Of a DNA stretch of 40,471 nucleotides, positions 24,457 through 33,398 are shown piece after piece. The position numbers and the translations under genes are program-made. The notes below the pieces were generated by a model. The model saw only the letters and a program-made list of their open reading frames with translations, did not search any database and was not told the DNA's origin. How positions within the stretch are numbered: the stretch's first letter is position 1; the number at the start of each line of letters is the position of its first letter. Source of the stretch: Microcaldota archaeon (lineage in GTDB: Archaea > Micrarchaeota > Micrarchaeia > Burarchaeales > JACRGF01); NCBI GenBank assembly GCA_016212395.1, contig JACRGF010000065.1:1-40471 (forward strand), in the 5' to 3' direction.

Positions 24457-25974
24457 GTGTGGGTGGCGTTATTGGAAGATGTTTTGCTGCGTTTCAGGGA
24501 GGCTGGCTTGCTTGTTGCTCCTGACGCTTTGGTTTTTTTGCGGGGGCGCGATGATGCGCGCGAGCTTGCCGAGCTTGTTTTGAGTGATAAGACTGTTTTT
24601 GTTGTTTCCCGCGAGTTGCTTGAGTCTTTGGCTAGGCGCGAGGAAGACAAGAAGATTCCTGTTCCCGTCGAGGTTTTGAGGAATGCTGGCTTCAAGCCGT
24701 CTGCTGCGGAAATCAACTCTGATTTGAGGTTTTTGAAGGACAAGGACGTGAGCGGGCGTTCCAATTGCACTGGCAAGGTTGATGATTTCGTGGGTTATTT
24801 CCGCGACCGTTTTTCGCGTGCTGAAACTGTTTTGAAGACTCACTTGGGCAAGAGTTCGCTCGTGCGCATTGATTCGTTGTCTTCTTACGCGCGCGGGCAC
24901 GAGGTGCGCATTATAGGCATTGTTTCTGCAAAGAAGATGACGTCGAAAGGCCACATGCTGTTCGAGCTGGAAAGTATTGACGGTGTTGCGAAAGTCCTCG
25001 CATTAAAAACTGACAAGGAGCCTGAGCAGACGTGTTTCAAGAACGCGTGCAGCTTGTTGTTAGATGACGTTGTGGCTGTTGACGGGAAAGTTTCAGACCC
25101 GTTCGTAATGGCTTCTGAAATCGTTTGGCCTGACATTCCTGTTGCTTCTCCAAAGTTTGCAGCGCGCGATGTTTCTATTGCTTTTCTTTCTGATGTTCAT
25201 GTTGGAAGCAAGTATTTTTTGGGCGATAATCTCGCGAAGATGCTGAGCTGGCTGAACGGCGAGGCGGAAAGCACTAAAGAATTGGAGGTAGCTGGCAAGA
25301 TAAAATACCTGGTTGTTGCGGGTGATGTTGTTGACGGCATTGGCGTTTATCCCAGGCAGGAGAAGGAGTTGGTGGTGCGCGATATTTACGAGCAGTATAA
25401 AATGTTTTTCGAGTTGGTTGACAAGATTCCTGATTACATTGAAGTGATAGTCTGCCCTGGCAACCATGATGCTGTGCGCAGGGCAGAGCCTCAGCCAATG
25501 CTTCCCGACGAGATTTTGAAGGACTTCAAGAAGCCTAACGTTCATTTTGCAGGCAATCCTTCGTGGGCTGTTGTTGAAGGGTTGCGTTTGCTTGTTTATC
25601 ACGGCACTTCGCTTGACTCTGTCATTGCAGGCTTGCCTGGCATGTCTTACGCGCACCCTGAAAAGTCAATGGTGGAGTTGTTGAAGCGCAGGAACTTGAG
25701 CCCGATTTACGGAGAGAACCCCATTGTTCCTGAAAGCAAGGATTACTTGGCTATTGATGAAGTTCCTGATATCGTTCACATGGGGCATGTTCACAAGAAT
25801 GGTTACGCGAAGCACAAGAGCGCGTTGCTCGTGAACTCCGGCACGTGGCAGGCGCGCACTGACTTTCAAGTCGCTCAAGGCCACGTGCCGAGCCCGTGCA
25901 TCCTGCCAGTTTACGAAATGCGCACTGGAAAGCTCACGCAGGTTGATTTCAGCACAGGAAAAACTGCGGGGTAA
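24457..25974 (+). CDS. polB: DNA polymerase D small subunit DP1 (3'-5' exonuclease)
   Basis: 505 aa. The small subunit of the archaeal replicative polymerase PolD. The N-terminal ~110 residues are helical (VALLEDVLLRFREAGLLVAP). An OB-fold follows (HEVRIIGIVSAKKMTSKGHMLFELE), then the Mre11-like phosphoesterase: SDVHVGSKYF (about residue 245), VAGDVVDGIG, CPGNHDAVRRAE (about 334), VYHGTS, and MGHVHKNGY (about 442) with VNSGTWQ. All metal ligands expected for exonuclease activity are present and the length is on the short side of normal. The start is uncertain: GTG 24457, GTG 24463 and TTG 24469 are all in frame directly behind the structured element. No close Shine-Dalgarno is visible. Confidence 0.95.
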   Translation: MWVALLEDVLLRFREAGLLVAPDALVFLRGRDDARELAELVLSDKTVFVVSRELLESLARREEDKKIPVPVEVLRNAGFKPSAAEINSDLRFLKDKDVSGRSNCTGKVDDFVGYFRDRFSRAETVLKTHLGKSSLVRIDSLSSYARGHEVRIIGIVSAKKMTSKGHMLFELESIDGVAKVLALKTDKEPEQTCFKNACSLLLDDVVAVDGKVSDPFVMASEIVWPDIPVASPKFAARDVSIAFLSDVHVGSKYFLGDNLAKMLSWLNGEAESTKELEVAGKIKYLVVAGDVVDGIGVYPRQEKELVVRDIYEQYKMFFELVDKIPDYIEVIVCPGNHDAVRRAEPQPMLPDEILKDFKKPNVHFAGNPSWAVVEGLRLLVYHGTSLDSVIAGLPGMSYAHPEKSMVELLKRRNLSPIYGENPIVPESKDYLAIDEVPDIVHMGHVHKNGYAKHKSALLVNSGTWQARTDFQVAQGHVPSPCILPVYEMRTGKLTQVDFSTGKTAG

Positions 25975-26037
25975 AAATGGTTTGATTTGTTTTGTTTGAG
26001 AAAATTTTGTTCATGAGTTTGAATAATTTTGATAAAA

Positions 26038-26104
26038 AGCGTCGTTAGGAAGGGGGGTGAATCCAGGGGTTTCGGGGGAAACCGTGGGTTTCCCCCAAGA
26101 CGCC
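26038..26104 (+). promoter_or_regulatory. Structured leader element, copy B, directly before DP2
   Basis: 67 nt, with GCGTC pairing with GACGC at the base. It differs from copy A at only a few sites. The hairpin is GGGGGAAACC pairing with GGTTTCCCCC around GTG; the A-T pair of copy A is here G-C, a compensatory change. The alternative GGTTTC/GAAACC hairpin (loop GGGG) is also kept, as is GGGGTGAATCCAG. It ends 13 nt before the DP2 ATG and begins 63 nt after the DP1 stop. Confidence 0.75.
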
Positions 26105-26117
26105 TTGGTTGGTTTGA

Positions 26118-29100
26118 ATGGAAAAGTATTTTGATGGTTTGAATGCTGGGCTCGAGCGTGCTTATGCTGTTGCAGGCAAGGCGTTGGCTTTGGGTTTTGA
26201 TGCTTCGCTTGAGCCTGAGATAAAGCGTGCTGCGGATGTTGCTGCGCGTGTTGAAGGCATTGTCGGGCCTAAAGGAATTGCTGAGGGCATTCGTGCTCTT
26301 GAGGCTGGTGGTTTGGAGCGCGAGCTTGTTGCAGTCGAGCTGGTGAAGCAGATTTGCAGCGGGAAGTATTTTCAGGGTTCAAAGGAAGAGTTGATTAATC
26401 AGGCTGTGCGCACTGGCGTTGCAGTGTTGACTGAAGGCGTGCTCGTCGCTCCGACTGAAGGAATTTCGAAAATAAAAATACGCGACAATCCTGATGGAAG
26501 CAATTATCTATCCCTTTATTTTTCCGGCCCTATTCGTTCTGCTGGAGGCACTGCTGCTGCGCAGAGCGTTGTGTTGGCTGATGTTGCGCGTTCTTTTTTG
26601 GGCGTTGCCGACTACCGTCCTACTGAGTCGGAGATTGAGCGTTACGTTGAGGAAATGCATTTGTACGACTCGCGCGCGGCGCGGTTGCAGTATAAGCCTC
26701 CTGATGATGATTTGCGTTGGGTTGTGCGCAATTGCCCTGTGTGCGTTGACGGAGATCCGACTGAAGAGTTTGAAGTTTCTGTTCACAAAAATTTGGCGCG
26801 CGTTGAAACTAATCGCGTCCGCGGAGGCATTTCCCTTGTTACTTGCGAGGGCATTGCGCAAAAGTCAGCGAAGCTGTTGAAGTACACGAAAAAGATTGGC
26901 TTGAATTGGAGTTGGCTTGAGAAAATAATCAAGATTGCGAAGAAGGAAGGCAAGAGCGAGGTGAAGCCGAACGAGTCTTTCCTCGACGATATTGTCGCTG
27001 GCAGGCCTATTTTCTGCTATCCGTCTGCGAAAGGCGGCTTGCGTTTGAGGTACGGCAGGACGCGTGCTACTGGAATTGCTGCGAAGGCAATGCATCCTGC
27101 TTCAATGATTTTGCTTGATTGTTTTCCTGCTGTTGGCACGCAGTTGAAAATAGAGCAGCCTGGGAAAGGGTGTGTTGTCGCGCCGTGCGATTCTATTGAA
27201 GGCCCTGTTGTAAAGCTTGAGAACGGCGACGTTGTGCGCATTGACAGCGTGAGCGAGGCAATGCGCTTGAAAGGCCAGGTTGTGGAACTGCTTTTCTTGG
27301 GCGACTTGCTTGTTTCCTTCGGGGATTTCTTGAAGTCAAACCACCCTCTAGTTCCTGCTGGTTACTGCGAAGAGTGGTGGGAGAAAGAGTTTTTGAAAGC
27401 ATGCGGGGAGAAGAACAAGACTTACGATGTTCCGCGTGAATTGAGCGCTCGGCGCGCGTTCGAGTTGAGCCGCGAGCTTGGAGTTCCGCTTCACCCAAAG
27501 CATACTTTCTTTTGGCATGACATTTCGATACAGCAGTTGAAAGAGCTTGCAGAGTGGCTTTCTCGAGGCAGAATGTCGCTCGAGTGGTTTGACTTGAAGA
27601 GTTTTTCACTTGAATATTCCCCTGCCAAGCGCGTGCTTGAAGAATTGTGCGTTCCGCATTCCGTGAGCGGCGGAAACATTGTTTTTTCTCCTGGCATTGC
27701 GTTCGCGTTGCTTTCTTCGCTTGGATTGCTGAATGGCAACGACGTTTCTTTGGAAGAGTTTGTGAAAAAGTTTTCAGAGGAAAAAACTGTTTTAGAGTTG
27801 GTGAACGAGTTGTCCGGAGTGCGCGTGCGGGCGAAAGCGCCTACTTACGTTGGCGCGCGCATGGGTAGGCCTGAGAAGGCGCGAGAGCGTTGGATGGAGT
27901 CAAAGCCAAGCGCGTTGTTTCCAGTGGGCGGTTACGGGGGGAAAATGAGGAGTTTGGTGAAGGCGTTCAAGTCTGCGCGCGACCGTTCTTACGGGAGCAA
28001 GAATTTGAATTTGGAGCTCGCGCGCTTGAAGTGCGTTTCCTGCGGCAGCGTTTCTTTTTGGCACTCGTGCGAAAAGTGCGGGGCGCGCTGTGTTCCCCAG
28101 TGTTTTTGCTCGAAGTGCGGGGCTGTTTTCGACGACGTTCGCAAGGAAGAGTGTGGTTGCGGAGGGCAGATTCGTTTTTCAGAAGTTCGGTCTGTTGATT
28201 TTGTTTCCTTGTTTGAAGAAGCGGAGCGCAAGTGCAAGCATTCTCTCAAAGAATTAAAGGGCGTAAAGGGAATGACGAGCAAGCTGAAGGCGCCAGAGCG
28301 TTTGGAGAAAGGGTTGCTGCGTGCAAAGCATGATATTTTTGTTTTCAAGGACGGCACGTGCAGGTTTGATTCCACTAACATGATGCTCACCCACTTTTAT
28401 CCTAGAGAAGTCGGCGTTCGCGTTGAAAAACTTCGCGAATTGGGTTACACTATAGATTTTGAAGGCAAGCCTCTTGAAAGTGAAGATCAGCTTGTTGAAT
28501 TGAAGCCCCAGGACATCATCATCTCCGAGCACGGCGGGGATTACATGATGCGCGTTTCAAATTTCGTTGACGATTTGATAGTCTACGCTTACAACGAAAA
28601 GCCGTTTTTCAACGCAAAGTCGCGCGAGGACTTGATTGGTCAGCTCATGATAACTCTTTCTCCTCATACTTCAGCAGGGGTTCTCTGCAGGCTGATTGGC
28701 TTTACTAAAGCATTCGTCGGCTACTGCCACCCTTACATTGTTTCTGCTCGAAGAAGAAATTGTGACGGCGACGAGGATTGCTGCATGCTTTTGCTTGACG
28801 CGCTTCTAAATTTTTCAAAAAGTTTTCTTCCTGAAACGCGCGGAGGCACTATGGACGCGCCGCTCGTCTTGTCCACTATTATCGACCCGAAGGAAGTTGA
28901 TGATGAGGTTCACGCGATGGAAGTCTGCTCTTCTTTTCCTCTCGAGTTTTACGAGGCAGCAATGAATTTTGCTTCCCCGAGCGAAGTGAAGGTAGAGCGC
29001 GTGCGGGAAAGGCTCGGCAAAATCAACCAATACTACGATTTGCGTTTTACTCATCATTCTTCTTCGATTCAGGAAGGCCCGCTTCGCACTTCATACGTGG

Positions 29101-29507
29101 AATTGAAGAGCATGAGTGAAAAGATAAACAGGCAGTTCAACTTGTGCAACAAGATTCGCGCTGTGAACGCTCGCGATTCAGCAGAGCGCGTCATCCTCTC
29201 CCACTTTCTCCCAGACTTGTACGGCAACCTGCGTTCTTTCTCGCGCCAAACGTTCAGGTGCGTTGACTGCAACTTGAAGTACAGGCGCGTTCCTCTCGCA
29301 GGAAAGTGCTTGAAGTGCGGAGGAAAACTCTTGCTCACTATTCACAAGGGTGGAATAGAAAAATACTTGGAACTCTCGAAAAAACTGATTGACGATTACG
29401 AGCTTCCGAATTACTTAAAGCAAAGAATGCTGTTGCTCGAGAAAGACATCAAATCAATTTTCGAAGACGAGGTAAGCAAACAGTTTAATTTGGCGGAATT
29501 CATGTAA
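26118..29507 (+). CDS. polC: DNA polymerase D large subunit DP2 (catalytic)
   Basis: 1129 aa, the polymerase subunit of PolD. N-terminus: KYFDGLNAGLERAYAVA. Typical blocks are IYFSGPIR-like SLYFSGPIRSAGGTAAAQSV, RGGISLVTCEGIAQKSAK, LRYGRTRATGIAAKAMHPAS and MGRPEKA. A Cys-rich zinc region lies at about 637-680 (CVSCGS, CEKCGA, CSKCGA). The catalytic aspartates are in RRRNCDGDEDCCMLLLDALLN (about 880), followed by PETRGGTMDAPLVL. A second zinc ribbon is near 1047 (CVDCNLKY, CLKCGG). The protein ends QFNLAEFM, a PIP-box-like PCNA-binding tail. No intein interrupts it. It lies 143 bp after DP1 with its own copy of the structured element. Confidence 0.97.
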   Translation: MEKYFDGLNAGLERAYAVAGKALALGFDASLEPEIKRAADVAARVEGIVGPKGIAEGIRALEAGGLERELVAVELVKQICSGKYFQGSKEELINQAVRTGVAVLTEGVLVAPTEGISKIKIRDNPDGSNYLSLYFSGPIRSAGGTAAAQSVVLADVARSFLGVADYRPTESEIERYVEEMHLYDSRAARLQYKPPDDDLRWVVRNCPVCVDGDPTEEFEVSVHKNLARVETNRVRGGISLVTCEGIAQKSAKLLKYTKKIGLNWSWLEKIIKIAKKEGKSEVKPNESFLDDIVAGRPIFCYPSAKGGLRLRYGRTRATGIAAKAMHPASMILLDCFPAVGTQLKIEQPGKGCVVAPCDSIEGPVVKLENGDVVRIDSVSEAMRLKGQVVELLFLGDLLVSFGDFLKSNHPLVPAGYCEEWWEKEFLKACGEKNKTYDVPRELSARRAFELSRELGVPLHPKHTFFWHDISIQQLKELAEWLSRGRMSLEWFDLKSFSLEYSPAKRVLEELCVPHSVSGGNIVFSPGIAFALLSSLGLLNGNDVSLEEFVKKFSEEKTVLELVNELSGVRVRAKAPTYVGARMGRPEKARERWMESKPSALFPVGGYGGKMRSLVKAFKSARDRSYGSKNLNLELARLKCVSCGSVSFWHSCEKCGARCVPQCFCSKCGAVFDDVRKEECGCGGQIRFSEVRSVDFVSLFEEAERKCKHSLKELKGVKGMTSKLKAPERLEKGLLRAKHDIFVFKDGTCRFDSTNMMLTHFYPREVGVRVEKLRELGYTIDFEGKPLESEDQLVELKPQDIIISEHGGDYMMRVSNFVDDLIVYAYNEKPFFNAKSREDLIGQLMITLSPHTSAGVLCRLIGFTKAFVGYCHPYIVSARRRNCDGDEDCCMLLLDALLNFSKSFLPETRGGTMDAPLVLSTIIDPKEVDDEVHAMEVCSSFPLEFYEAAMNFASPSEVKVERVRERLGKINQYYDLRFTHHSSSIQEGPLRTSYVELKSMSEKINRQFNLCNKIRAVNARDSAERVILSHFLPDLYGNLRSFSRQTFRCVDCNLKYRRVPLAGKCLKCGGKLLLTIHKGGIEKYLELSKKLIDDYELPNYLKQRMLLLEKDIKSIFEDEVSKQFNLAEFM

Positions 29508-29533
29508 AAACAAGTGCAGTTATGCTCGTTGCT

Positions 29534-29552
29534 CTTTATTTTTCGTCTTTTT
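29534..29552 (+). terminator. T-rich terminator after DP2
   Basis: CTTTATTTTTCGTCTTTTTG contains two T5 tracts starting about 30 nt after the DP2 stop, in a convergent spacer; archaeal terminators are often such T clusters. Confidence 0.4.
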
Positions 29553-29614
29553 GTTGTGTTCATTCCTTTTTTCCGTTACTCTCATTGCCCTGTAGCTGTA
29601 GTTTTTTTCCGTGT

Positions 29615-30730
29615 TCATTTGCTTTTTCTTTTCATTATCCTCATTGCGCGGTATCCGTCGTCTTCCCTTATTTTTCCTTTAATGAACTCCTTCGAGTAGC
29701 CTGACTTTTTCAACTCGCTTTTTCGCTCTGCCATCTCTTTTCCAGTAAGGTATCCTACATACGCTTTTTTTCCTGTTCCAAGCGTTACTGGAAATATTTT
29801 TTCAGAAAGCACGTTTTCAAGGTATTCTGTAGTCTGCAGTGTTTTTGCCTGCAACCTGAGGTTTTCAGCAACTTTTTCTAGAAACAGAAAATTCACGTCC
29901 ACTGTCAACTGTGTTCCGTACACTCTCACTACAAACTCGTTCCACATTTCTTCAGGCTCGCCAGTTATCTCTTCAGCGTTCGTGAACCCGTAGTCTATCA
30001 CGTCCAACACAGCGCCTCGTTCAAAGTCCATTATCTGCGAGCATTTTTCAAGGCTTTGCGCTGCCCCGACTGAAACAGGAATCGCGTACTCTTCAGGCAT
30101 TGCCTTCATCATTTCAGTTATTTCCTTCTCAAACCCGTGCTGTTTCCACGCGTCAGTTTTTTGCATTTGTATTTTCATTTCCACTTCTTGCTCGTTTTTC
30201 ATTAGTGTGAGCGCTTCAAGCACTTCATTTTTTTTCTTTACCAGCAAAATAGTGGGCAGGTCGTCCCACACTTCACTGCTTCTCATGTACAGCACGTTTT
30301 TTTTGTTGAACGGCGGGTTTGTCGCGTCGAGTTCGATGAATTCAATCACTTTCGCGTGCGCGTTCACTTCTTTTCTTTTGCGCACGTCTTCAAGCAGTTT
30401 TTTTGAAATGTCTCCGAGCACGTACATAATTTTTTCGTAGTAGCGAGTGCTGTTTTTCTCGTCGAGTTTTTTCATCGTTTCAAGGAAGAATGCTGCGAAC
30501 GCGCCGTTTCCTATTCCGTACTCGTGCACGTTTATTTCGCTTGGCAGCCTTCCTTCTCTTTCTAGTTTTGCGAGCCTTGCGTAGAATTCGAGCGCTTGCG
30601 CGACTGACACTTTCGAGCTTTTGCTGACCGTAGTGCCAAAATCTTCGTACAAGTTTATTCCTTTGCGCGAGTAGTACTCCTCGTTCGCCTGCTTTTGCAG
30701 TTGAAAAAAAGAAACGAATTCTTCGCTCAC
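29615..30730 (-). CDS. MidA/NDUFAF7-like SAM-dependent methyltransferase
   Basis: 371 aa if translation starts at GTG 30730, which overlaps the GlyRS stop as GTGA; ATG 30757 is the alternative. The core has FVSFFQLQKQANEEYYSRKG near the N-terminus, motif I VHEYGIGNGAFAAFFLETM, ILGD-like YVLGDISKKLLEDVRKR, and VIDYGFTNAEEI plus VYGTQLTVDVNFLFLE. These match the Methyltransf_28 (MidA) pattern, whose mitochondrial member methylates an arginine of complex I. The archaeal substrate is unknown and the sequence is divergent. It is translationally coupled to glyS. Confidence 0.65.
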   Translation of the reverse strand: MSEEFVSFFQLQKQANEEYYSRKGINLYEDFGTTVSKSSKVSVAQALEFYARLAKLEREGRLPSEINVHEYGIGNGAFAAFFLETMKKLDEKNSTRYYEKIMYVLGDISKKLLEDVRKRKEVNAHAKVIEFIELDATNPPFNKKNVLYMRSSEVWDDLPTILLVKKKNEVLEALTLMKNEQEVEMKIQMQKTDAWKQHGFEKEITEMMKAMPEEYAIPVSVGAAQSLEKCSQIMDFERGAVLDVIDYGFTNAEEITGEPEEMWNEFVVRVYGTQLTVDVNFLFLEKVAENLRLQAKTLQTTEYLENVLSEKIFPVTLGTGKKAYVGYLTGKEMAERKSELKKSGYSKEFIKGKIREDDGYRAMRIMKRKSK

Positions 30731-32262
30731 ACGCTCACTTTCCCTTCCTTTATGCATTTTTTTATCGTTCGCGCGATTTCGCTTATTTTCACCTTGATTT
30801 GCTTTCCGTCGTTCCTGAACCTTATCGTCACTTCTCCTGTTTCTTTCGTTTCGTAATCCACTGTTATACAATACGGCGTGCCCACTTCGTCCATTCTCGC
30901 GTATCGTTTTCCAACGCTTCCGCTCTCGTCATACAAAACGTCTAAGCCTTCTTCCCTCAGTGTTTTTTCTATTTCCCTTGCTTTTTCAGGCATTCCGTCT
31001 TTTTTCATGAGCGGGAACACTGCCACGTCTATTGGCGAGATGCTTGTTGGGAAGTCGAACCAATCCCATTCTTTTCCCTGCTCTTTGTTTGCCTGCCTGT
31101 ATGCTGCTTCGAGCACGCACCAGAACAGCCTGTCCACTCCGAACGACGGTTCGACAACGTGCGGAATTATTTTTTCTTTCCTTTCTTCAATGAACACGCT
31201 CAATTCTTTCTTGCTTGCCTGCGCGTGGCTTTTCAAGTCGTAATCAGTCCTGTACGCTGTCCCCACCGTTTCAATCCACCCATAGCTTGTTTCCACTTCA
31301 ACGTCAAAATTTCCTCCTGAATAATGAGGCGTTTCCTCTGCAAGCATGTGCCTTATGCGGTGTTTTTTCACTCCCATTGCGTCGTAGAATTGTTTTTCGC
31401 GCACGAGGAAGTACGCCATTATTTCGTTCGGCACTATCTTCTTTTCAACAAGCTCTCGCGCAGTTATCCTCGTTTCTTTCTCGCTGTTTTTCATCTGCTC
31501 TTCGCGCGTGTACAGCTTTATTTCCTCGTTTTCCACCTCTTTGAATTTCAAGTGTTTTTGGTTTTGCGGGTCGAAAAAATATTCGAGTTCCATTTGCGTG
31601 AATTCCCTGAGCCTCAACAGCCCTTGGCGCGGCGAAATTTCGTTGCGGAAACTCCTCCCAATCTGCGCTATTCCCATTGGCAATTTCGCTCCGTGCGCTT
31701 TGAACACTCTCTGAAAATCAAGGAATATCCCCTGCGCTGTCTCCGGCCGCGTGTACGCAGTGTTTCCTTCTGCTGCGCCGATGTTCGTCTTGAACATGAG
31801 GTTGAACGGCTTTGCTTCGTTGAGTTTCCCGCCGCACTCGCACGTTATTCCAAGCTCTGTTATTGTTTTCGTGAGCTGTTCGGCGTTCATCCCTTCTGTT
31901 TTCAGCTCTAATGCTTTCGGGTTTTTCTTTTTCAGTTCTTCCTTGTTTTTTCCCAAGTAGTTTCTGATGAGCTCGTCTGCCCTGTGTTTTTTCGCGCACT
32001 TTATGCATTCGACGAGCGGGTCTGCAAAGCATCCTACGTGCCCGCTTGCCTTGAGCACTATTTCGGGTAGTATCGCGCATGTTTCTATCTCGAGGTTTCC
32101 CTCCCTGCGTATGAACTGGTTTCGCCACGCTTCCTGTATTTTTCGCTTGAGCGCAGTGCCAACTGGCCCAAAATCGTAAAACCCTGCTGGTGCGTTATAC
32201 ACTTCCGCGCTTTGAATGAGAAATCCCCGCTTTAACGCGAGTTCCATTATTTTTTCGAACAT
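30727..32262 (-). CDS. glyS: Glycyl-tRNA synthetase (class II, dimeric type)
   Basis: 511 aa from the ATG at 32262, preceded by GAGGGGGGAA. Class II core: motif 1 region APAGFYDFGPVGTALKRKI, then ECIKCAKKHRADELI and ITCECGGKLNEAKPFNLMF (a Cys-containing insertion, probably zinc-binding), TAYTRPETAQGIFLDF, motif 2 AQIGRSFRNEISPRQGLLRLREFTQ, ETPHYSGGNFDVEVETSYGWIE, and motif 3 VEPSFGVDRLFWCVL. The C-terminal anticodon-binding domain begins ISPIDVAVFPLMKKDG and ends near EGKVSV. This is the alpha2 form of archaea and eukaryotes. It is the first gene of a two-gene unit with the MidA-like methyltransferase. Confidence 0.96.
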   Translation of the reverse strand: MFEKIMELALKRGFLIQSAEVYNAPAGFYDFGPVGTALKRKIQEAWRNQFIRREGNLEIETCAILPEIVLKASGHVGCFADPLVECIKCAKKHRADELIRNYLGKNKEELKKKNPKALELKTEGMNAEQLTKTITELGITCECGGKLNEAKPFNLMFKTNIGAAEGNTAYTRPETAQGIFLDFQRVFKAHGAKLPMGIAQIGRSFRNEISPRQGLLRLREFTQMELEYFFDPQNQKHLKFKEVENEEIKLYTREEQMKNSEKETRITARELVEKKIVPNEIMAYFLVREKQFYDAMGVKKHRIRHMLAEETPHYSGGNFDVEVETSYGWIETVGTAYRTDYDLKSHAQASKKELSVFIEERKEKIIPHVVEPSFGVDRLFWCVLEAAYRQANKEQGKEWDWFDFPTSISPIDVAVFPLMKKDGMPEKAREIEKTLREEGLDVLYDESGSVGKRYARMDEVGTPYCITVDYETKETGEVTIRFRNDGKQIKVKISEIARTIKKCIKEGKVSV

Positions 32263-32361
32263 GCGCTTCCCCCCTCTGGAAAAAGTGTTTTTTCTTATGC
32301 CTGGCAAACTTTAATAATCAATTCAGTCAAATAGTATTTCTTCTTAGGAGGATTGGTTTTC

Positions 32362-33177
32362 TTGGCTTTTGTTGATAGGAAAAAAATGTTCGAGGCCGCG
32401 CGCTCTCAAGTGAGGGACGCTTACGCTAGCAGGGACTCTCTACTCATCCAGAGTGTGAGTGCGTTGAACGAGTTGAACAAGGCTTCAAACTTAATGTTCG
32501 AGCGCTTGCGCGAGTGGTACTCTATCCACTTTCCGGAAATGAACGTGCTTGACTCTGACAAATACTGCCTGCTCGTCGAAGCTATTGACAAGGAAAACGT
32601 TGACGTTTCAAAAATCGCCCAGATTGTTGGAGGTGGCAAGGCTGCTGACGTTGCCAGCAAAGTCCGCTCTTCAATGGGCATTAGCTTTACTTTCAAGGAC
32701 TTGGCTGCAGTCAAATGCCTGGCTTCCCACATTCTCGAGCTGAAAAAACTCCGCTTAGAGCTTGAAAACTACCAGGCTGGAGTCGCGCGCGAAGTATGCC
32801 CGAACTTGTGCCATTTGCTTGAGCCAACGCTCGCAGCGCGCATTGTCGCGCAGGCAGGCGGCTTGATGAGGCTGGCAACTCTCCCGGCAAGCACAGTCCA
32901 GGTTCTCGGCGCAGAAAAAGCTTTGTTCAAGCACCTTCGCAGCAACGCAAAGCCTCCGAAGCACGGAGTCATATTCAACCACCCTGCGATTTGCAACGCG
33001 CCTAAAAAACAACGCGGAAAACTCGCTCGCGCCCTTGCGACGAAAATTTCAACAGCGGCAAAAGCAGACGCGTTCTCAAAACGGTTCATTGCAGAAAAGC
33101 TGAAAGCAGACTTTGAAAAGCGCGTTAACGAAATACAGCGGGCAAAAAGCGGAAGAAACAGCAACAAGCGGTTTTGA
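32362..33177 (+). CDS. nop5: Short Nop5-like C/D sRNP core protein
   Basis: 271 aa starting with TTG at 32362, chosen because AGGAGG is 10 nt upstream; the ORF-track TTG at 32353 abuts that site. SASRDSLLIQ-like start, then LNKASNLMFERLREWYSIHFPEM, the Nop coiled-coil region (HILELKKLRLELENYQ) and the Nop RNA-binding domain (CPNLCHLLEPTLAARIVAQA, LPASTVQVLGAEKALFKHL, HGVIFNHPAI, KKQRGKLARALATKISTAAK). Archaeal Nop5 is usually ~370-420 aa; the N-terminal fibrillarin-binding domain is missing. It holds L7Ae-bound C/D box guide RNA for 2'-O-methylation. No fibrillarin gene is adjacent, although many archaea pair the two. Confidence 0.87.
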   Translation: MAFVDRKKMFEAARSQVRDAYASRDSLLIQSVSALNELNKASNLMFERLREWYSIHFPEMNVLDSDKYCLLVEAIDKENVDVSKIAQIVGGGKAADVASKVRSSMGISFTFKDLAAVKCLASHILELKKLRLELENYQAGVAREVCPNLCHLLEPTLAARIVAQAGGLMRLATLPASTVQVLGAEKALFKHLRSNAKPPKHGVIFNHPAICNAPKKQRGKLARALATKISTAAKADAFSKRFIAEKLKADFEKRVNEIQRAKSGRNSNKRF

Positions 33178-33398
33178 ACAAACACGCGAGAATGAGCGGT
33201 TTTGAAAAGGCGCGAGAAACAATGAACGCGATTTTTTTTTGTAAAATTTTGTTCGTTTTCTTGCGTTGTTCGCCTGTTGTTTGCGCATGAAGAACTAAAT
33301 TTGATTGTTGTTTTTTGTGAAATGTTTTGTTTTCGCGCGTTGTTTTTTTCCCGTGCGAGTGAATTGTTTTATTTTTTGTTTTTTTCGAGGTTGTTGTT
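33178..33398 (+). other. T-rich spacer after Nop5
   Basis: T9 (about 33232-33240) probably ends the Nop5 transcript. The remainder is T- and GTTG-rich up to GAGG before the phosphoesterase start. A guide RNA might be expected next to Nop5, but no RTGATGA/CTGA pair is apparent. Confidence 0.4.

Noticed and set aside
24389-24460. Short peptide ASLGRGVNPGVSGET encoded by the PolD leader element
   Set aside because: Two A-to-G differences between the copies are silent in this frame, which is suggestive, but a one-base insertion shifts the frame in copy B and copy B has no in-frame ATG at its start. The compensatory pair fits RNA structure better.
26118-29507. Intein in DP2
   Set aside because: The 1129-aa length is normal and motif order is uninterrupted; no Hint-domain motifs are visible.
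33178-33398. C/D box guide RNA next to Nop5
   Set aside because: No convincing C (RTGATGA) plus D (CTGA) box pair with a terminal stem was found.
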